From contig CATXTO010000006.1 in the NCBI GenBank assembly GCA_958402445.1, positions 1 to 64,000 of the forward strand: a stretch of DNA of 64,000 nucleotides, in the 5' to 3' direction. The notes beneath the pieces were generated by a model. That model ran no database searches, was not told where the DNA came from, and saw nothing but the letters and a program-made list of their open reading frames with translations. Source of the DNA: an uncultured Eubacteriales bacterium (GTDB lineage Bacteria > Bacillota > Clostridia > Oscillospirales > Oscillospiraceae). Position 1 is the first letter of the stretch. Each line of letters opens with the position of its first letter. Made by a program: the position numbers and the translations under genes. Positions 37,473-45,898 of the stretch are shown here, piece by piece.

Positions 37473-37501
37473 ATTATACAGGAGCCTTTGAGAAATAGCA
37501 A
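37473..37501 (-). promoter_or_regulatory. promoter of the ferredoxin gene
   Basis: On the minus strand TTGCTA (37496-37501), 17 nt, TATAAT (37473-37478), 33 nt before the ATG. Confidence 0.75.
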
Positions 37502-37536
37502 CCCAGCGTGACCTAAAACTTTTGACACGCTGGGTT
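37500..37536 (-). terminator. terminator after the zinc-ribbon membrane protein
   Basis: AACCCAGCGTG pairs with CACGCTGGGTT over a 15-nt loop. It separates the zinc-ribbon gene (stop at 37595) from the ferredoxin promoter, which it overlaps by two bases. Confidence 0.6.
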
Positions 37537-37594
37537 GTTTTCAAACGGAACGCGCCGCGCTCCGTTTTTCCCATTCCAGGCGGCTACGCAAGCC

Positions 37595-39151
37595 TCAAAT
37601 AAACGGCGTGGTTGCGGAGTTTCCCATGAACCACATCAAAAGCCCCATAAGGTCCTCGTCCATCATAACCGCCCGCATGGCTTCCTGCTCCAGTCGTTCC
37701 CACTCCCCCTTGCTGAGGTCGAATAGGTCCAGCTGAGGCCCCTCCAAACTGGCTGGCGTCTGGGCCAAGGGCGTCATGGATGCGCCGATTCGTACCGTGT
37801 TGTCATGCAAAAGCAGTTCCAAATAGACGCCGCCGTCCTCCTGCCGGAGTGTGCCCGTCAAAATAGGCGGCGCCTGCATGCCAACGTCCACGGAGAACGC
37901 GCCTGTGGCATCGGTGTAGACCACGTTGCGCTCCGTCTGTCCCTCTTCCGTTTGAAGACGATTTTTAAAGGTCAAAACACCGGAATCTACAATCAAAGAT
38001 CCTTGTAGCACCAACTCCTCATTGTAGTAAAAGCTATACGCGCTCCAGGGGTTTTCGCCCCCCGTAAGTCTTCCTTCCACTACATTGCCCTCCTGGTCGA
38101 TCACCCGCACTGCCACCAAATAGCCCCGGCTATCCACCGCAACCTGAAGGTCCTCCATGCGCGCCAATTCGTCTATGCACTCGTCCACGCCCTCCTCCAT
38201 TTCCTGACGGCCTTCCCCGTCGGGCAGCGCCATCAGCAGGGCCTCGCTCTCCTTCCAGAACTGACGGAAGCAATCTAGTAAGGCCTGTTTTTTCTCCGGC
38301 TGGGAGACGAGCAAATAGTAGGTCCAGGTGCTGTCCGCCTCCTGGGTCTGCTGAAGCTCTTGGGGGGATAAAGATTGAACATAATCCCGCAGCGCGGCAC
38401 CGCAGGTCTCCTCGAACCGCTTGCCATAGGCATTGAGTGTTTTGGCGTCTCCGAAGAGCTCCGGGGTATAATCGTCCGGGTAAATATCCTCTCCGGCCCA
38501 CTTATTGAATTTTTCGCCAAAGTCTTCCAAGTTCAAAGAAAATACATCATCCCAAAGCTGAGGCGCGGAAAGCAAAACCCGGTCCTCCTGCGCGAAGACC
38601 CGCGCCTGGATCTCACCGGCATCGGCAACTCCAAGGGAAAGGCCGAAGTCGGCCCTTTTTTCTTTGCCGTCATAATTTCCGGAACAGTCCAGATAAAACT
38701 CCAATTGCTGCAAATAATCCAGATCGAATCGCAGACCATAGGAGTACTGATTGCCTTCCAGCAAATTCAACTGCGCCTGTCCAACCTCCTGCAGCCGTTC
38801 CAACGGGGCAAGATCCTGTTTCAGGGCCTGGGCGGTCTTTTGGGAGGCCGCTGCAATTTTCCGCATGGGATTTTGCGCAAAGAGCCAGCAAAAAACCACT
38901 GCAGCCAGCACCAAAACCCCAGCCAAGCAGCCCAGACCAATCCACAGGCCCTTCCTGGATTTCTTAGGCGCCTCCATCGCCGGCCCCTCCTCGGACGGAG
39001 AAGACTCCGCCAGGATCTCACCTGTCTGGAACTTAAAAAGAGTGTCCTGCTGGTCTGTCTCAGCTCCCTGTTCCGGCAATGGGTTTCCGCAGGACTCGCA
39101 AAATTTTGCGCAATCTAAATTTTCTTCGCCGCAATGCGCGCAACGCTTCAT
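37595..39151 (-). CDS. zinc-ribbon membrane protein with large extracellular domain
   Basis: 518 aa from ATG 39149-39151 (AAGGAG about nine bases upstream). Residues 1-25 form a zinc ribbon (CAHCGEEN then CAKFCESCG). After a low-complexity linker one membrane helix follows (about 70-92, GLWIGLGCLAGVLVLAAVVFCW). The remaining 420 residues are predicted outside and have a repetitive beta-strand look with many acidic residues; the family is not recognised. This architecture (zinc ribbon, helix, extracellular domain) is common among Clostridia proteins annotated as zinc-ribbon domain-containing and is thought to sense or organise the envelope. Confidence 0.75.
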   Translation of the reverse strand: MKRCAHCGEENLDCAKFCESCGNPLPEQGAETDQQDTLFKFQTGEILAESSPSEEGPAMEAPKKSRKGLWIGLGCLAGVLVLAAVVFCWLFAQNPMRKIAAASQKTAQALKQDLAPLERLQEVGQAQLNLLEGNQYSYGLRFDLDYLQQLEFYLDCSGNYDGKEKRADFGLSLGVADAGEIQARVFAQEDRVLLSAPQLWDDVFSLNLEDFGEKFNKWAGEDIYPDDYTPELFGDAKTLNAYGKRFEETCGAALRDYVQSLSPQELQQTQEADSTWTYYLLVSQPEKKQALLDCFRQFWKESEALLMALPDGEGRQEMEEGVDECIDELARMEDLQVAVDSRGYLVAVRVIDQEGNVVEGRLTGGENPWSAYSFYYNEELVLQGSLIVDSGVLTFKNRLQTEEGQTERNVVYTDATGAFSVDVGMQAPPILTGTLRQEDGGVYLELLLHDNTVRIGASMTPLAQTPASLEGPQLDLFDLSKGEWERLEQEAMRAVMMDEDLMGLLMWFMGNSATTPFI

Positions 39152-39343
39152 AATCCTTCGCTCCTTTCCACGGCAGATCATTTGACAAAATTTGACTAAT
39201 TTGCATTATACTTCAAATTCTATGACCAGTCAATTCCTATGATTTTGGAAAAACTTCTAGACTTTACCATCCTTTGTTCCGGCTAAATTCCCGCCTGATG
39301 CAGATACTATCCAAGCCAGAACTGGACAAACAGGAGGAATTCG

Positions 39344-39658
39344 ATGAAAAAGTTAACGATTCTGACAGTTGTGCTGAGCCTGGTCGCTGCGCTGCTGACC
39401 GGCTGTAACAGCGGCGGCAATGTTTCCAAAGGAAACGACGGCACCGTCAACGGCACCAACAGCACCTCCGCACCCACGACCAAACCCACCACGACGCCCA
39501 CCTCTGCACCCACCGGCGGCGCAGACCAAAATGGTCCCACTACCGGCATGACCGACGGCTCCGATGCCACCGGCAACAGCACAGATGGCGGCAACGGCGA
39601 GACTGGGAGCGCTCCCACGGACTCCGGTGTGTCTGCCCGCCGCGGCTCCACCCGGTAA
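39344..39658 (+). CDS. small Thr/Gly/Asn-rich lipoprotein
   Basis: 104 aa with AGGAGG before the ATG. Lipoprotein signal with lipobox LLTGC (Cys 21). The mature part is low complexity, rich in Thr, Ser, Gly, Asn, Asp and Pro (TSAPTTKPTTTPTSAPTGG), with no recognised domain. Probably a flexible membrane-anchored surface peptide. It has its own terminator and lies between two oppositely read genes. Confidence 0.75.
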   Translation: MKKLTILTVVLSLVAALLTGCNSGGNVSKGNDGTVNGTNSTSAPTTKPTTTPTSAPTGGADQNGPTTGMTDGSDATGNSTDGGNGETGSAPTDSGVSARRGSTR

Positions 39659-39665
39659 TTGATGC

Positions 39666-39712
39666 AAAAACCCGCTGCACTCCGGCCTGGCGCCGCCCTG
39701 CAGCGGGTTTTT
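39666..39712. terminator. bidirectional terminator
   Basis: AAAAACCCGCTGCA and TGCAGCGGGTTTTT form a perfect 14-bp stem between the convergent lipoprotein gene and the phosphatase-acetyltransferase gene. Confidence 0.9.
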
Positions 39713-39736
39713 CCATTTTTACTGCATGGATAGCGG

Positions 39737-40783
39737 CTAACCAACCGCTGCAGGCTCTCGCTGCCACTGATAAACCCCTGGGTCGATATTGACCCGTAAG
39801 CTCCCCTCCGCCTGTACGAAGCCGTATCGCTCTAGTATCTCCTCCGGCTCTACATCCTGAGGCTTTGCCGCCATGGTCCGGCAGCCAGCTTTCCTGAAAA
39901 CGCTCACGGCCTGGCCCAGAAGCTGATCCTCCATGCAACGACCCTGGAGGTCCGGCCTTAAGTATAATTGCCGAATCCATCCCACCTCGTCTTCTCCTGG
40001 AGACAAAGAAACAAGCCCCACTGCCTCCATACCCAGCATGGCAAAATAGGAAACACAATCCGGTACCGGGTCCGGTATCCCATTACGCGTCCTCACATCT
40101 GCTACGGGCAGGTAATACAGGTTAAAGTCCTTTTTCCCGTCCTCCCGCCACCACTTCTGCCGGGCAAAGGTCGACAGCTCCGGCGGCAGATGGCTGTTGT
40201 CATTCAAATACTCATATTTGAAGGTTCCCTGATTCCAAAACAGCTTGGACACCGCGGTATTGTCACAATAAGGGACCTGGCCGCTGTCGTTGTGAAAAAA
40301 CAGCCGCATGAGCGTTCCCCGCAGCACAGAGCCGTGACAAAAGATTGCGATGGTGCCCCCGGGAAAGGCCTCCGCCGCCCGGCGCATTCCATCGATAAAC
40401 CGATCTGTGTATTCTTCGAACCGTTCAGCCCCTTGGGCATGCCAGTGAACAGGATCCCGGTTGAAGCAAAGCAGCTCCTGTGGGGCAAACCGCTCCAGAT
40501 ATCCGAAGGGCACATCCTCCCATTCGCCCAGTAGGACCTCCCGAAACGCCTGGTCCCGCTGTAAGGACAGCTTTTGGGGTATGTAGATGGAGCGGGCAGT
40601 CAGGCTGGTGCGGGTCAGGTCACTGGAAAAGCAGGCATCTACGGGGATATCCTGAAACCGCCGGGCCACTGCCTCAGCCTGCCGGAAGCCGTTTGGGGTC
40701 AAGATCGAGTCATACTGGCCGTGAAGCCGTCGGAAGGCGTTTCCCTCCGCCTCCCCATGGCGAATCAAATAAATTGTAGTCAT
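39737..40783 (-). CDS. histidine phosphatase-GNAT acetyltransferase fusion
   Basis: 348 aa. Residues 1-200 are a phosphoglycerate-mutase-like phosphatase: IYLIRHGEAEGN with the phosphohistidine, the acid/base region LGEWEDVPFG, and the second catalytic His in AIFCHGSVLRG. Residues about 210-340 are a GNAT fold with the acetyl-CoA-binding RPDLQGRCMEDQLLGQAV and the last strand ERYGFVQAEGSL. Both halves look intact. Substrates are unknown. It follows the PyrF-like gene after six bases, so both are probably one transcript. Confidence 0.85.
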   Translation of the reverse strand: MTTIYLIRHGEAEGNAFRRLHGQYDSILTPNGFRQAEAVARRFQDIPVDACFSSDLTRTSLTARSIYIPQKLSLQRDQAFREVLLGEWEDVPFGYLERFAPQELLCFNRDPVHWHAQGAERFEEYTDRFIDGMRRAAEAFPGGTIAIFCHGSVLRGTLMRLFFHNDSGQVPYCDNTAVSKLFWNQGTFKYEYLNDNSHLPPELSTFARQKWWREDGKKDFNLYYLPVADVRTRNGIPDPVPDCVSYFAMLGMEAVGLVSLSPGEDEVGWIRQLYLRPDLQGRCMEDQLLGQAVSVFRKAGCRTMAAKPQDVEPEEILERYGFVQAEGSLRVNIDPGVYQWQREPAAVG

Positions 40784-40789
40784 ATTCCC

Positions 40790-41713
40790 TCACATCACAA
40801 TGATAAATTTACCAATGTCCTTTTTCATTTTTTCAGCGGCGGCAACCGCCTGGTCCAAGTAATCCCGGCCATCAGTCCCGGCCCTCTGCCAGGCACCGAT
40901 GATGCTCCGGGAGGCACTCACCACGGCCCCGTGGCCGAACCGATCGAAGGCGTACTGTACGTTCCTTGCCGTGCCGCCCTGGGCGCCATAACCCGGCACC
41001 AGGAAAAACATCCGATCATATTTGCTTCGCAGCGTCCGCAGAATATCGGGATAGGTCGCCCCAACCACCGCCGCCACCTGGGAATAACCGCATTTGCCAT
41101 ACATGCCCACGCCCCACCGGTTCACCAGGTCCGCCATGGCCGTGTACACCAGTCTACCCCCGGACAGCAGGTCCTGCACCTCCAGAGAGGAACGGTTGGA
41201 GGTTTTTACCAGGACAAAAAGATTTTTTTCCTCCTGCTGGCAGTAGGGCAGAAAGGGCTTTACGCTGTCGCCCCCCAAATAGCCGTTGACGGTGACGCCG
41301 TCACAGGCATAAGGCCGGTATGCCGGGCCGCCCACTTCCACCGTACCAAAGACCCCGCCGGCGCACAGCGCCGCGATATTCCCCACGTCGCCGCGCATGC
41401 TGTCCAATACCACGTAGAATCCCCGCTCGGTTGCATAGTGCAGCACCTCCTGCATGGCGGCAGTACCGGCGCCACCCAGCACATCAAAGCAGGCGCTCTG
41501 GACCTTGACTGCCGGAACCAGATCCTGCAGTGCGTCCAAAAGCGAGAAACAGTAGATTCGGTAGGCTTCCGCCGCCGCCGCCGGCGTGTGTCCCAGCCTT
41601 TGCCTTGCCTCCTCCAACAAAAATTGGGGCACCACGTCCGGCGTGGGATCCAGACCTACCATGGAGGGATTCTTACATTTTCTAATTTTTTCCTGCAGCA
41701 TATCCATTGACAC
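40790..41713 (-). CDS. pyrF: orotidine 5'-phosphate decarboxylase family protein with Lys-to-Met active site
   Basis: 307 aa, type 2 OMP decarboxylase layout, starting at GTG 41711-41713 behind GGGGGAG. Conserved: GLDP (Asp 22), PAVKVQSACFDVLGGAG (Lys 70), the phosphate-binding LVPGYGAQGG and SASRSIIGAW. The catalytic D-x-K-x-x-D motif reads D104-S-M106-R-G-D109, so the proton-donating lysine is methionine. Unless compensated, that should abolish decarboxylation of OMP. It may be a non-catalytic or re-purposed paralogue, with the true pyrF elsewhere. It is not beside other pyr genes, which supports that. Confidence 0.75.
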   Translation of the reverse strand: MSMDMLQEKIRKCKNPSMVGLDPTPDVVPQFLLEEARQRLGHTPAAAAEAYRIYCFSLLDALQDLVPAVKVQSACFDVLGGAGTAAMQEVLHYATERGFYVVLDSMRGDVGNIAALCAGGVFGTVEVGGPAYRPYACDGVTVNGYLGGDSVKPFLPYCQQEEKNLFVLVKTSNRSSLEVQDLLSGGRLVYTAMADLVNRWGVGMYGKCGYSQVAAVVGATYPDILRTLRSKYDRMFFLVPGYGAQGGTARNVQYAFDRFGHGAVVSASRSIIGAWQRAGTDGRDYLDQAVAAAEKMKKDIGKFIIVM

Positions 41714-41859
41714 CAGCGACTCCCCCTCATTTTTTGTTTTATTATAGCACAGGTTCCTGGTTCTGCAAAGTCAAAACCGTACCGAGCATCCAAATTCTCC
41801 GTTTCGACAAATTTACCGTTTTTGGAGCATACTAATCCTGCGAAAGGAGGCACGCAAAA

Positions 41860-42024
41860 ATGAAAGTTGGTTCTTTTGCCCTGACCATGGGGCTGGGCAT
41901 GGCCGCCGGCGCGGTGGCTGTCCTGATGATGCCCCGGCAAAACCCGGCCCGCAAGCTGGCAGATAAGGCCGCGGCCGGCGTGGAGGACGCGATGTACCAG
42001 GCAGCGTCTAAGGTCGTCCACTAA
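41860..42024 (+). CDS. 54-aa small protein with N-terminal hydrophobic segment
   Basis: ATG at 41860-41862 follows AAAGGAGG. The product begins MKVGSFALTMGLGMAAGAVAV, a glycine-rich membrane segment, and continues with a basic-amphipathic tail (PARKLADKAAAGVEDAMYQA). This resembles the general pattern of YtxH-like or small envelope proteins, but no family is certain. It is followed within 10 nt by a perfect terminator, which supports a real single-gene unit. Confidence 0.75.
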   Translation: MKVGSFALTMGLGMAAGAVAVLMMPRQNPARKLADKAAAGVEDAMYQAASKVVH

Positions 42025-42031
42025 GCAAAAC

Positions 42032-42071
42032 TGCGGCAAACCTGTGTTCTCAAGATCACAGGTTTGCCGCA
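42032..42071. terminator. bidirectional terminator
   Basis: TGCGGCAAACCTGTG and CACAGGTTTGCCGCA form a perfect 15-bp stem between the 54-aa gene and the convergent cobalamin operon, whose last stop is at 42080. Confidence 0.9.
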
Positions 42072-42079
42072 ATCACATT

Positions 42080-42661
42080 TCACTCTAAGCACGAAGGAAT
42101 CTCGAAAAAGGATTGCGCAGTACTTGCCTGGACCTCCACGCAGTATCCATCCCCAGGCGCGGGCGTAAAGCCGTACCGGTGCCGCTGGCCGGGAAACCAG
42201 GATAGCATCAGACCCGCAATAATCCCGCCATGGGTAATGCAAACCGCATCCTCCCCACAGCTCAAAATTGGCTCAAGGGCCGCAAGGGCCCGGGCTGTGG
42301 CCTGTGCAGCGCTCTCCCCGTTTGGGCAGCGGTTTTCCTCCATGTTGTCTTGTATCCAGGTCTGATAGGCCGGGTTCTCCCGGAGCGCCTCATAGCTGCG
42401 CATCTCAAATGCCCCAAAGTCCATTTCCCGCAGGCCAGGGAGCGCCTTATGCGGCACCGCGCCGTATAGAAGCTCTAACGTCTGCTCTGTACGGCGCATG
42501 CCACTGGTGAAATAATGCTCTGCAGTTGGATAATTACAGATTTCTCGTTTTCGCAGCAAGGTTGCTTCCCCCTCTTTTGTCAGGGGCAGGTCCGTGCTGC
42601 CATAATACAACTTTTGCACATTTCCCAAGGTGAGACCGTGCCGGATCAGCGTCAGCCTCAT
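42080..42661 (-). CDS. cobC: CobC-like alpha-ribazole phosphatase
   Basis: 193 aa from ATG 42659-42661, which overlaps the stop of the preceding gene in ATGA. Histidine phosphatase motifs are RLTLIRHGLTLGN and VCITHGGIIAGL, with EMDFGAFE carrying the acid/base region. Within a CobT-CobU-CobS operon the obvious role is removal of phosphate from alpha-ribazole phosphate or adenosylcobalamin phosphate. Sequence alone does not separate CobC from other small phosphatases; the assignment rests on context. Confidence 0.8.
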   Translation of the reverse strand: MRLTLIRHGLTLGNVQKLYYGSTDLPLTKEGEATLLRKREICNYPTAEHYFTSGMRRTEQTLELLYGAVPHKALPGLREMDFGAFEMRSYEALRENPAYQTWIQDNMEENRCPNGESAAQATARALAALEPILSCGEDAVCITHGGIIAGLMLSWFPGQRHRYGFTPAPGDGYCVEVQASTAQSFFEIPSCLE

Positions 42662-43032
42662 TTGAGAACCTCTGGCAGGCCGCAAAAAATCCGGGTAACG
42701 TGCTCAGAGTCTCTGGCAAGAAGCTGGAGCATCCGTCCATTCTGCTCCCGCCAGGCCCGCTCCTTGGGATCCAGGGGCACCACACCGGCGCCGACGTCCC
42801 GGCAGATTAAAATTGCGTGTTGAAATAGGGGGACCACATCACCAAGTCGGTTTTCCACCTGCCAGCCCTGCTGAACGCAAAGCCAGGACAGCGCCTCCAA
42901 ATGATAATAGCACTTCGCCTTTTCCGTGGGGAATCCCTGTCTGCAATCCAATAAATCCGCAGCCTGCAGGGAGTGGCGGCGACATACCCACGTCAATTTC
43001 CCCTGATATGCCCCACCAATTACCAATTCCAT
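42658..43032 (-). CDS. CobU-like paralogue with altered P-loop
   Basis: 124 aa. It begins MELVIGGAYQGKLTWV, in the place where CobU has GGxxSGKS, so the final Ser/Thr of Walker A is replaced. The C-terminal half follows CobU closely in outline: ILICRDVGAGVVPLDPKERAWREQNGRMLQLLA and GLPEVLK. It is about 50 residues shorter than CobU (185 aa in the same operon). Such short CobU homologues are seen beside cobalamin genes in Clostridia; their activity is unclear. Overlaps cobC by four bases and starts four bases after cobS. Confidence 0.75.
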   Translation of the reverse strand: MELVIGGAYQGKLTWVCRRHSLQAADLLDCRQGFPTEKAKCYYHLEALSWLCVQQGWQVENRLGDVVPLFQHAILICRDVGAGVVPLDPKERAWREQNGRMLQLLARDSEHVTRIFCGLPEVLK

Positions 43033-43036
43033 AGTC

Positions 43037-43795
43037 TCACCTCACAAGTGTCACGACCGCCACGCCCGCCAGTTCCCCCAAGGTCAGGGCAAAGCCTGAA
43101 ATATCCCCAGACATCCCGTCCAATTGACGGCGCCCGTAAAAAACCGCCAGCGCGTAGACCGCTCCCGCCAGCAAGGGCGCGCAGCCGGCCCACCCCTCCA
43201 GAAGAACCGCCACGCAAACCGCGAGAAGGAGCAATGCAAATAAAAAAAACCTTTTTCCTTTACACTTAGCTTGATTCATCCTGACGTACTGGCTGCTCCC
43301 CATGGGGCGCAGGGACAGCACCGCCAGGCCCGCGCAGGCCCGGGTCGCCACTGGAATCACAGCCAGAGAAAGCAGCGGCAGCGACTCCGCCGACCAAAAC
43401 AAGCTCCACTGTCCCATCGCCAGTAGGATCAGGCAAATGACGGCAAAGGACCCGCAGTGAGGGTCCTTTAAAATTTTTTGCCGGGTGGCCAGGTCCCGCC
43501 GGGATAGTACCGCATCGCACACGTCCAGGAAGCCGTCCAGATGCATGAAGCCGGAAACCGCCCAGGGAAACGCAGCCAGCAGCAGAGCACGCAGGGGAAT
43601 CGGGCAAGGAAAAAGGTCTGTGAGCCAAGCGGCCAGCGCCCAAAAGCCTCCTGCCACCGCACCTGCCATGGGCAAACAGGCCAGCATTTCCGTTCTTGCG
43701 TTCTCATTCCAACGTCGACAGGGGCATGGGACGGCCAAAAACATCCCCCAGCTCATCCAAAATCCAGTCAGCCAGCGTCTCATACTTCTTCTCAT
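43037..43795 (-). CDS. cobS: adenosylcobinamide-GDP ribazoletransferase (cobalamin synthase)
   Basis: 252 aa from ATG 43793-43795, which overlaps the cobU stop in ATGA. Polytopic membrane protein with five to six helices. The family signature is present: HLDGFLDVCDAVLSRRDLATRQKILKDPHCGSFAV, containing the Asp-rich Mg-binding loop, and later QLDGMSGDISGFALTLGE. It joins adenosylcobinamide-GDP and alpha-ribazole(-phosphate) at the membrane to make cobalamin (phosphate). Confidence 0.95.
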   Translation of the reverse strand: MRRSMRRWLTGFWMSWGMFLAVPCPCRRWNENARTEMLACLPMAGAVAGGFWALAAWLTDLFPCPIPLRALLLAAFPWAVSGFMHLDGFLDVCDAVLSRRDLATRQKILKDPHCGSFAVICLILLAMGQWSLFWSAESLPLLSLAVIPVATRACAGLAVLSLRPMGSSQYVRMNQAKCKGKRFFLFALLLLAVCVAVLLEGWAGCAPLLAGAVYALAVFYGRRQLDGMSGDISGFALTLGELAGVAVVTLVR

Positions 43796-44349
43796 CCTTC
43801 CCGTCCGAGAGAAACAAACGCGGATAGGTTTCCCTTCCATACCTTTGGCAGTCCCGCCGTTACCTCGCAGACCACCTCAAATACCTCCGCAAGCTGCCGG
43901 CAGAGAAGCGCCAAATCCCGCCGATACCGCTCTGTCCAGGCCTCATATCGGCCCGCGTCCCGAACAATATCGTCGCAAACGCAGATCAAATGCCGGCAAC
44001 CGCTTGAAATCGCCAGAATCTCAGTCAAAGAGCGATTCTGCGCCTGCTCGTCCAGGCCGGAATGGAACATCTCGTTGGCCAGCAAAGCGGTCACACTGTC
44101 CAGCAGCACGGTTCCCTCCGGGGAAATCCGCGCCCGGCACTGCTCCAGCCCCCGCGCCTGCTCCACCGTCGCAAAGCCCCAGCCGACCCGGGCATCCAGA
44201 TGCCGGGCAATCCGCGCCCGGTCCTCCCCGTCCACAGGCTCCATGGTGGCCAAATAATACAAAGGGCCGTCTTTCCCCAGCACCTTGGCCAGACTCTGGG
44301 CCAGACCACTCTTGCCGCTTTTGCTGCCGCCCACCAGAAGCGCCCTCAT
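43792..44349 (-). CDS. cobU: adenosylcobinamide kinase/guanylyltransferase
   Basis: 185 aa. Intact P-loop GGSKSGKSGLAQ at residues 7-18, then YLATMEP and the segment with RIARHLDARVGWGF that includes the guanylylated His of the family. LLDSVTALLANEMF follows as the Walker B region. It phosphorylates adenosylcobinamide and transfers GMP to it. Both ends overlap neighbours by four bases (cobT and cobS). Confidence 0.93.
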   Translation of the reverse strand: MRALLVGGSKSGKSGLAQSLAKVLGKDGPLYYLATMEPVDGEDRARIARHLDARVGWGFATVEQARGLEQCRARISPEGTVLLDSVTALLANEMFHSGLDEQAQNRSLTEILAISSGCRHLICVCDDIVRDAGRYEAWTERYRRDLALLCRQLAEVFEVVCEVTAGLPKVWKGNLSAFVSLGREG

Positions 44350-45446
44350 GGCCGCACCGTAAACGCATCGCTCCTACGGATCTCTTGCAGGTAGCTGTCG
44401 TCAATGGCGGCCTCCGGGAAGGTGGCCATGTCCCGCAGCACCGCGCAGGCGCCTCGGATGACCTGAAAGGCCAGCGGACAGCCGCTTCCCTCTCCAAGAC
44501 GCATCTCCAGCTCCAAAAACGCCGTAAGGTCCAGCGCACGTGCCGCGATCTGATATCCCACCTCGTAGGAGACGTGGGATAAAAAAATGTAATCCCTTGC
44601 TGCGGGGCACAGCCGGTATGCGCACAAAGCGGCGACCACGGAGATAAAGCCGTCAGCCACGGCGGCAATCCGATGCCGGGCGCAGCCCAGATACACCCCC
44701 GTCATGGCAGCCAAATCCAGCCCGCCCACCTTGGATAGCACGTCCAGGGGGTCCCCTGGGTCTATCTGTCGCAGGGCCAGGGCCTGAGTGATCACCTGCT
44801 TTTTCTTTTTGAATGCGGCGTCCGTGACGCCGCCGCCCCGGCCTGTCACCTGCTCCACGGTCGCGCCGGTCAACGCGGCCAGTATCGCGGCGGAGGTGGT
44901 GGTGTTGCCGATGCCCATCTCCCCTACGCCCACCAGGTCCACACCGTCCGCCTTCGCCTCCGCAGCTAGGTCCAGTCCCACCGCCAGCGCATCCAAGCAC
45001 TGGTCCCGGGACATGGCCGGCTCCTGAGCCAGATTCCCAGTGGAGTAGCGAATCTTTCGGTTTCGGATTGCCGGGCAGTGGTAATCGCCGTTGATTCCCA
45101 CATCCGTCACCACCACATCGCAGCCAAAATAGGCCGCCAGGGCGGACATACCGGTTTTCCGCTTAGTCATATTGATGGACTGCGCCAGGGTCACGGACTC
45201 CGGCGAGGAGGAAACTCCCTCCGCAATCACGCCGTTGTCCGCCGCCAAAACCAGGACCCGGCATCGCTCCGGTACGTATCCTACCTTGCCTGTGACCCCG
45301 GCCATACGGACCGAGATCTCCTCCAGCTTCCCCAGACTGCCGGGAGGCTTGGCCAGCTGCGCCTGCCGCCGGGCAGCCGCGTCCAAAGCCATCCGGTCCG
45401 CCGGCTGGATGGCCGCCAAATACGCCCGCAGCATGTCCTCAGTCAT
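44346..45446 (-). CDS. cobT: nicotinate-nucleotide-dimethylbenzimidazole phosphoribosyltransferase
   Basis: 366 aa, typical family length. Motifs include KPPGSLGKLEEI near the N-terminus, VLVLAADNGVIAEGVSSSP, GIGNTTTSAAILAAL for phosphate/base binding and the catalytic-Glu region near MRLGEGSGCPLAF. It activates the lower ligand base as alpha-ribazole phosphate. It overlaps the GNAT gene upstream and cobU downstream by four bases each. Confidence 0.95.
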   Translation of the reverse strand: MTEDMLRAYLAAIQPADRMALDAAARRQAQLAKPPGSLGKLEEISVRMAGVTGKVGYVPERCRVLVLAADNGVIAEGVSSSPESVTLAQSINMTKRKTGMSALAAYFGCDVVVTDVGINGDYHCPAIRNRKIRYSTGNLAQEPAMSRDQCLDALAVGLDLAAEAKADGVDLVGVGEMGIGNTTTSAAILAALTGATVEQVTGRGGGVTDAAFKKKKQVITQALALRQIDPGDPLDVLSKVGGLDLAAMTGVYLGCARHRIAAVADGFISVVAALCAYRLCPAARDYIFLSHVSYEVGYQIAARALDLTAFLELEMRLGEGSGCPLAFQVIRGACAVLRDMATFPEAAIDDSYLQEIRRSDAFTVRP

Positions 45447-45898
45447 TTTGTCTCCTCCCCGCCCTGCAGCTCCAGCGTCAAAACCTCTTCCTCATCGTCC
45501 ACTTCTCCATTGGGGAGAAAGCCAAATTTCCGATACAGACCATAGGCCCGGGTATTGTTCGGATGGACGTGAAGAAAAACCCGCCGAGTACCGGCTTTTT
45601 GAAAATAAGCCAGAATGCACTTCATGGCGGCGTTGCCCAAGCCCTGCCCCTGCCAGGCCTGATCCAGCATGATTCGCCAAAGCCAGTCGCCTTCCTCCGG
45701 GTCAAAGGCCAGTAAGGTAAAGCCCACCATGGTCCCATCTACATAAATGCCCAAGGGCCGGGCGATTCCCGGAAGCTCCGCTGCATGCTGCAGGGATACT
45801 TCATTGGTTGCCACAAAGCGGGCCTGCTCCGGCTCTACCTGCAGGGCCAGACATTGGGCGCGGTTGGCCTCCTTGATTTCTCTCAGCTCTATGTTCAC
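45443..45898 (-). CDS. GNAT family N-acetyltransferase
   Basis: 151 aa. The acetyl-CoA site is RIMLDQAWQGQGLGNAAMKCIL (Q/R-x-x-G-x-G/A form), followed by VFLHVHPNNTRAYGLYRKFGFLPNGE, the usual C-terminal strand-helix. Substrate unknown. Four-base overlaps on both sides place it firmly in the cobalamin operon, but no GNAT step is known in cobalamin synthesis; it may act on another small molecule or on a protein. Confidence 0.85.
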   Translation of the reverse strand: MNIELREIKEANRAQCLALQVEPEQARFVATNEVSLQHAAELPGIARPLGIYVDGTMVGFTLLAFDPEEGDWLWRIMLDQAWQGQGLGNAAMKCILAYFQKAGTRRVFLHVHPNNTRAYGLYRKFGFLPNGEVDDEEEVLTLELQGGEETK

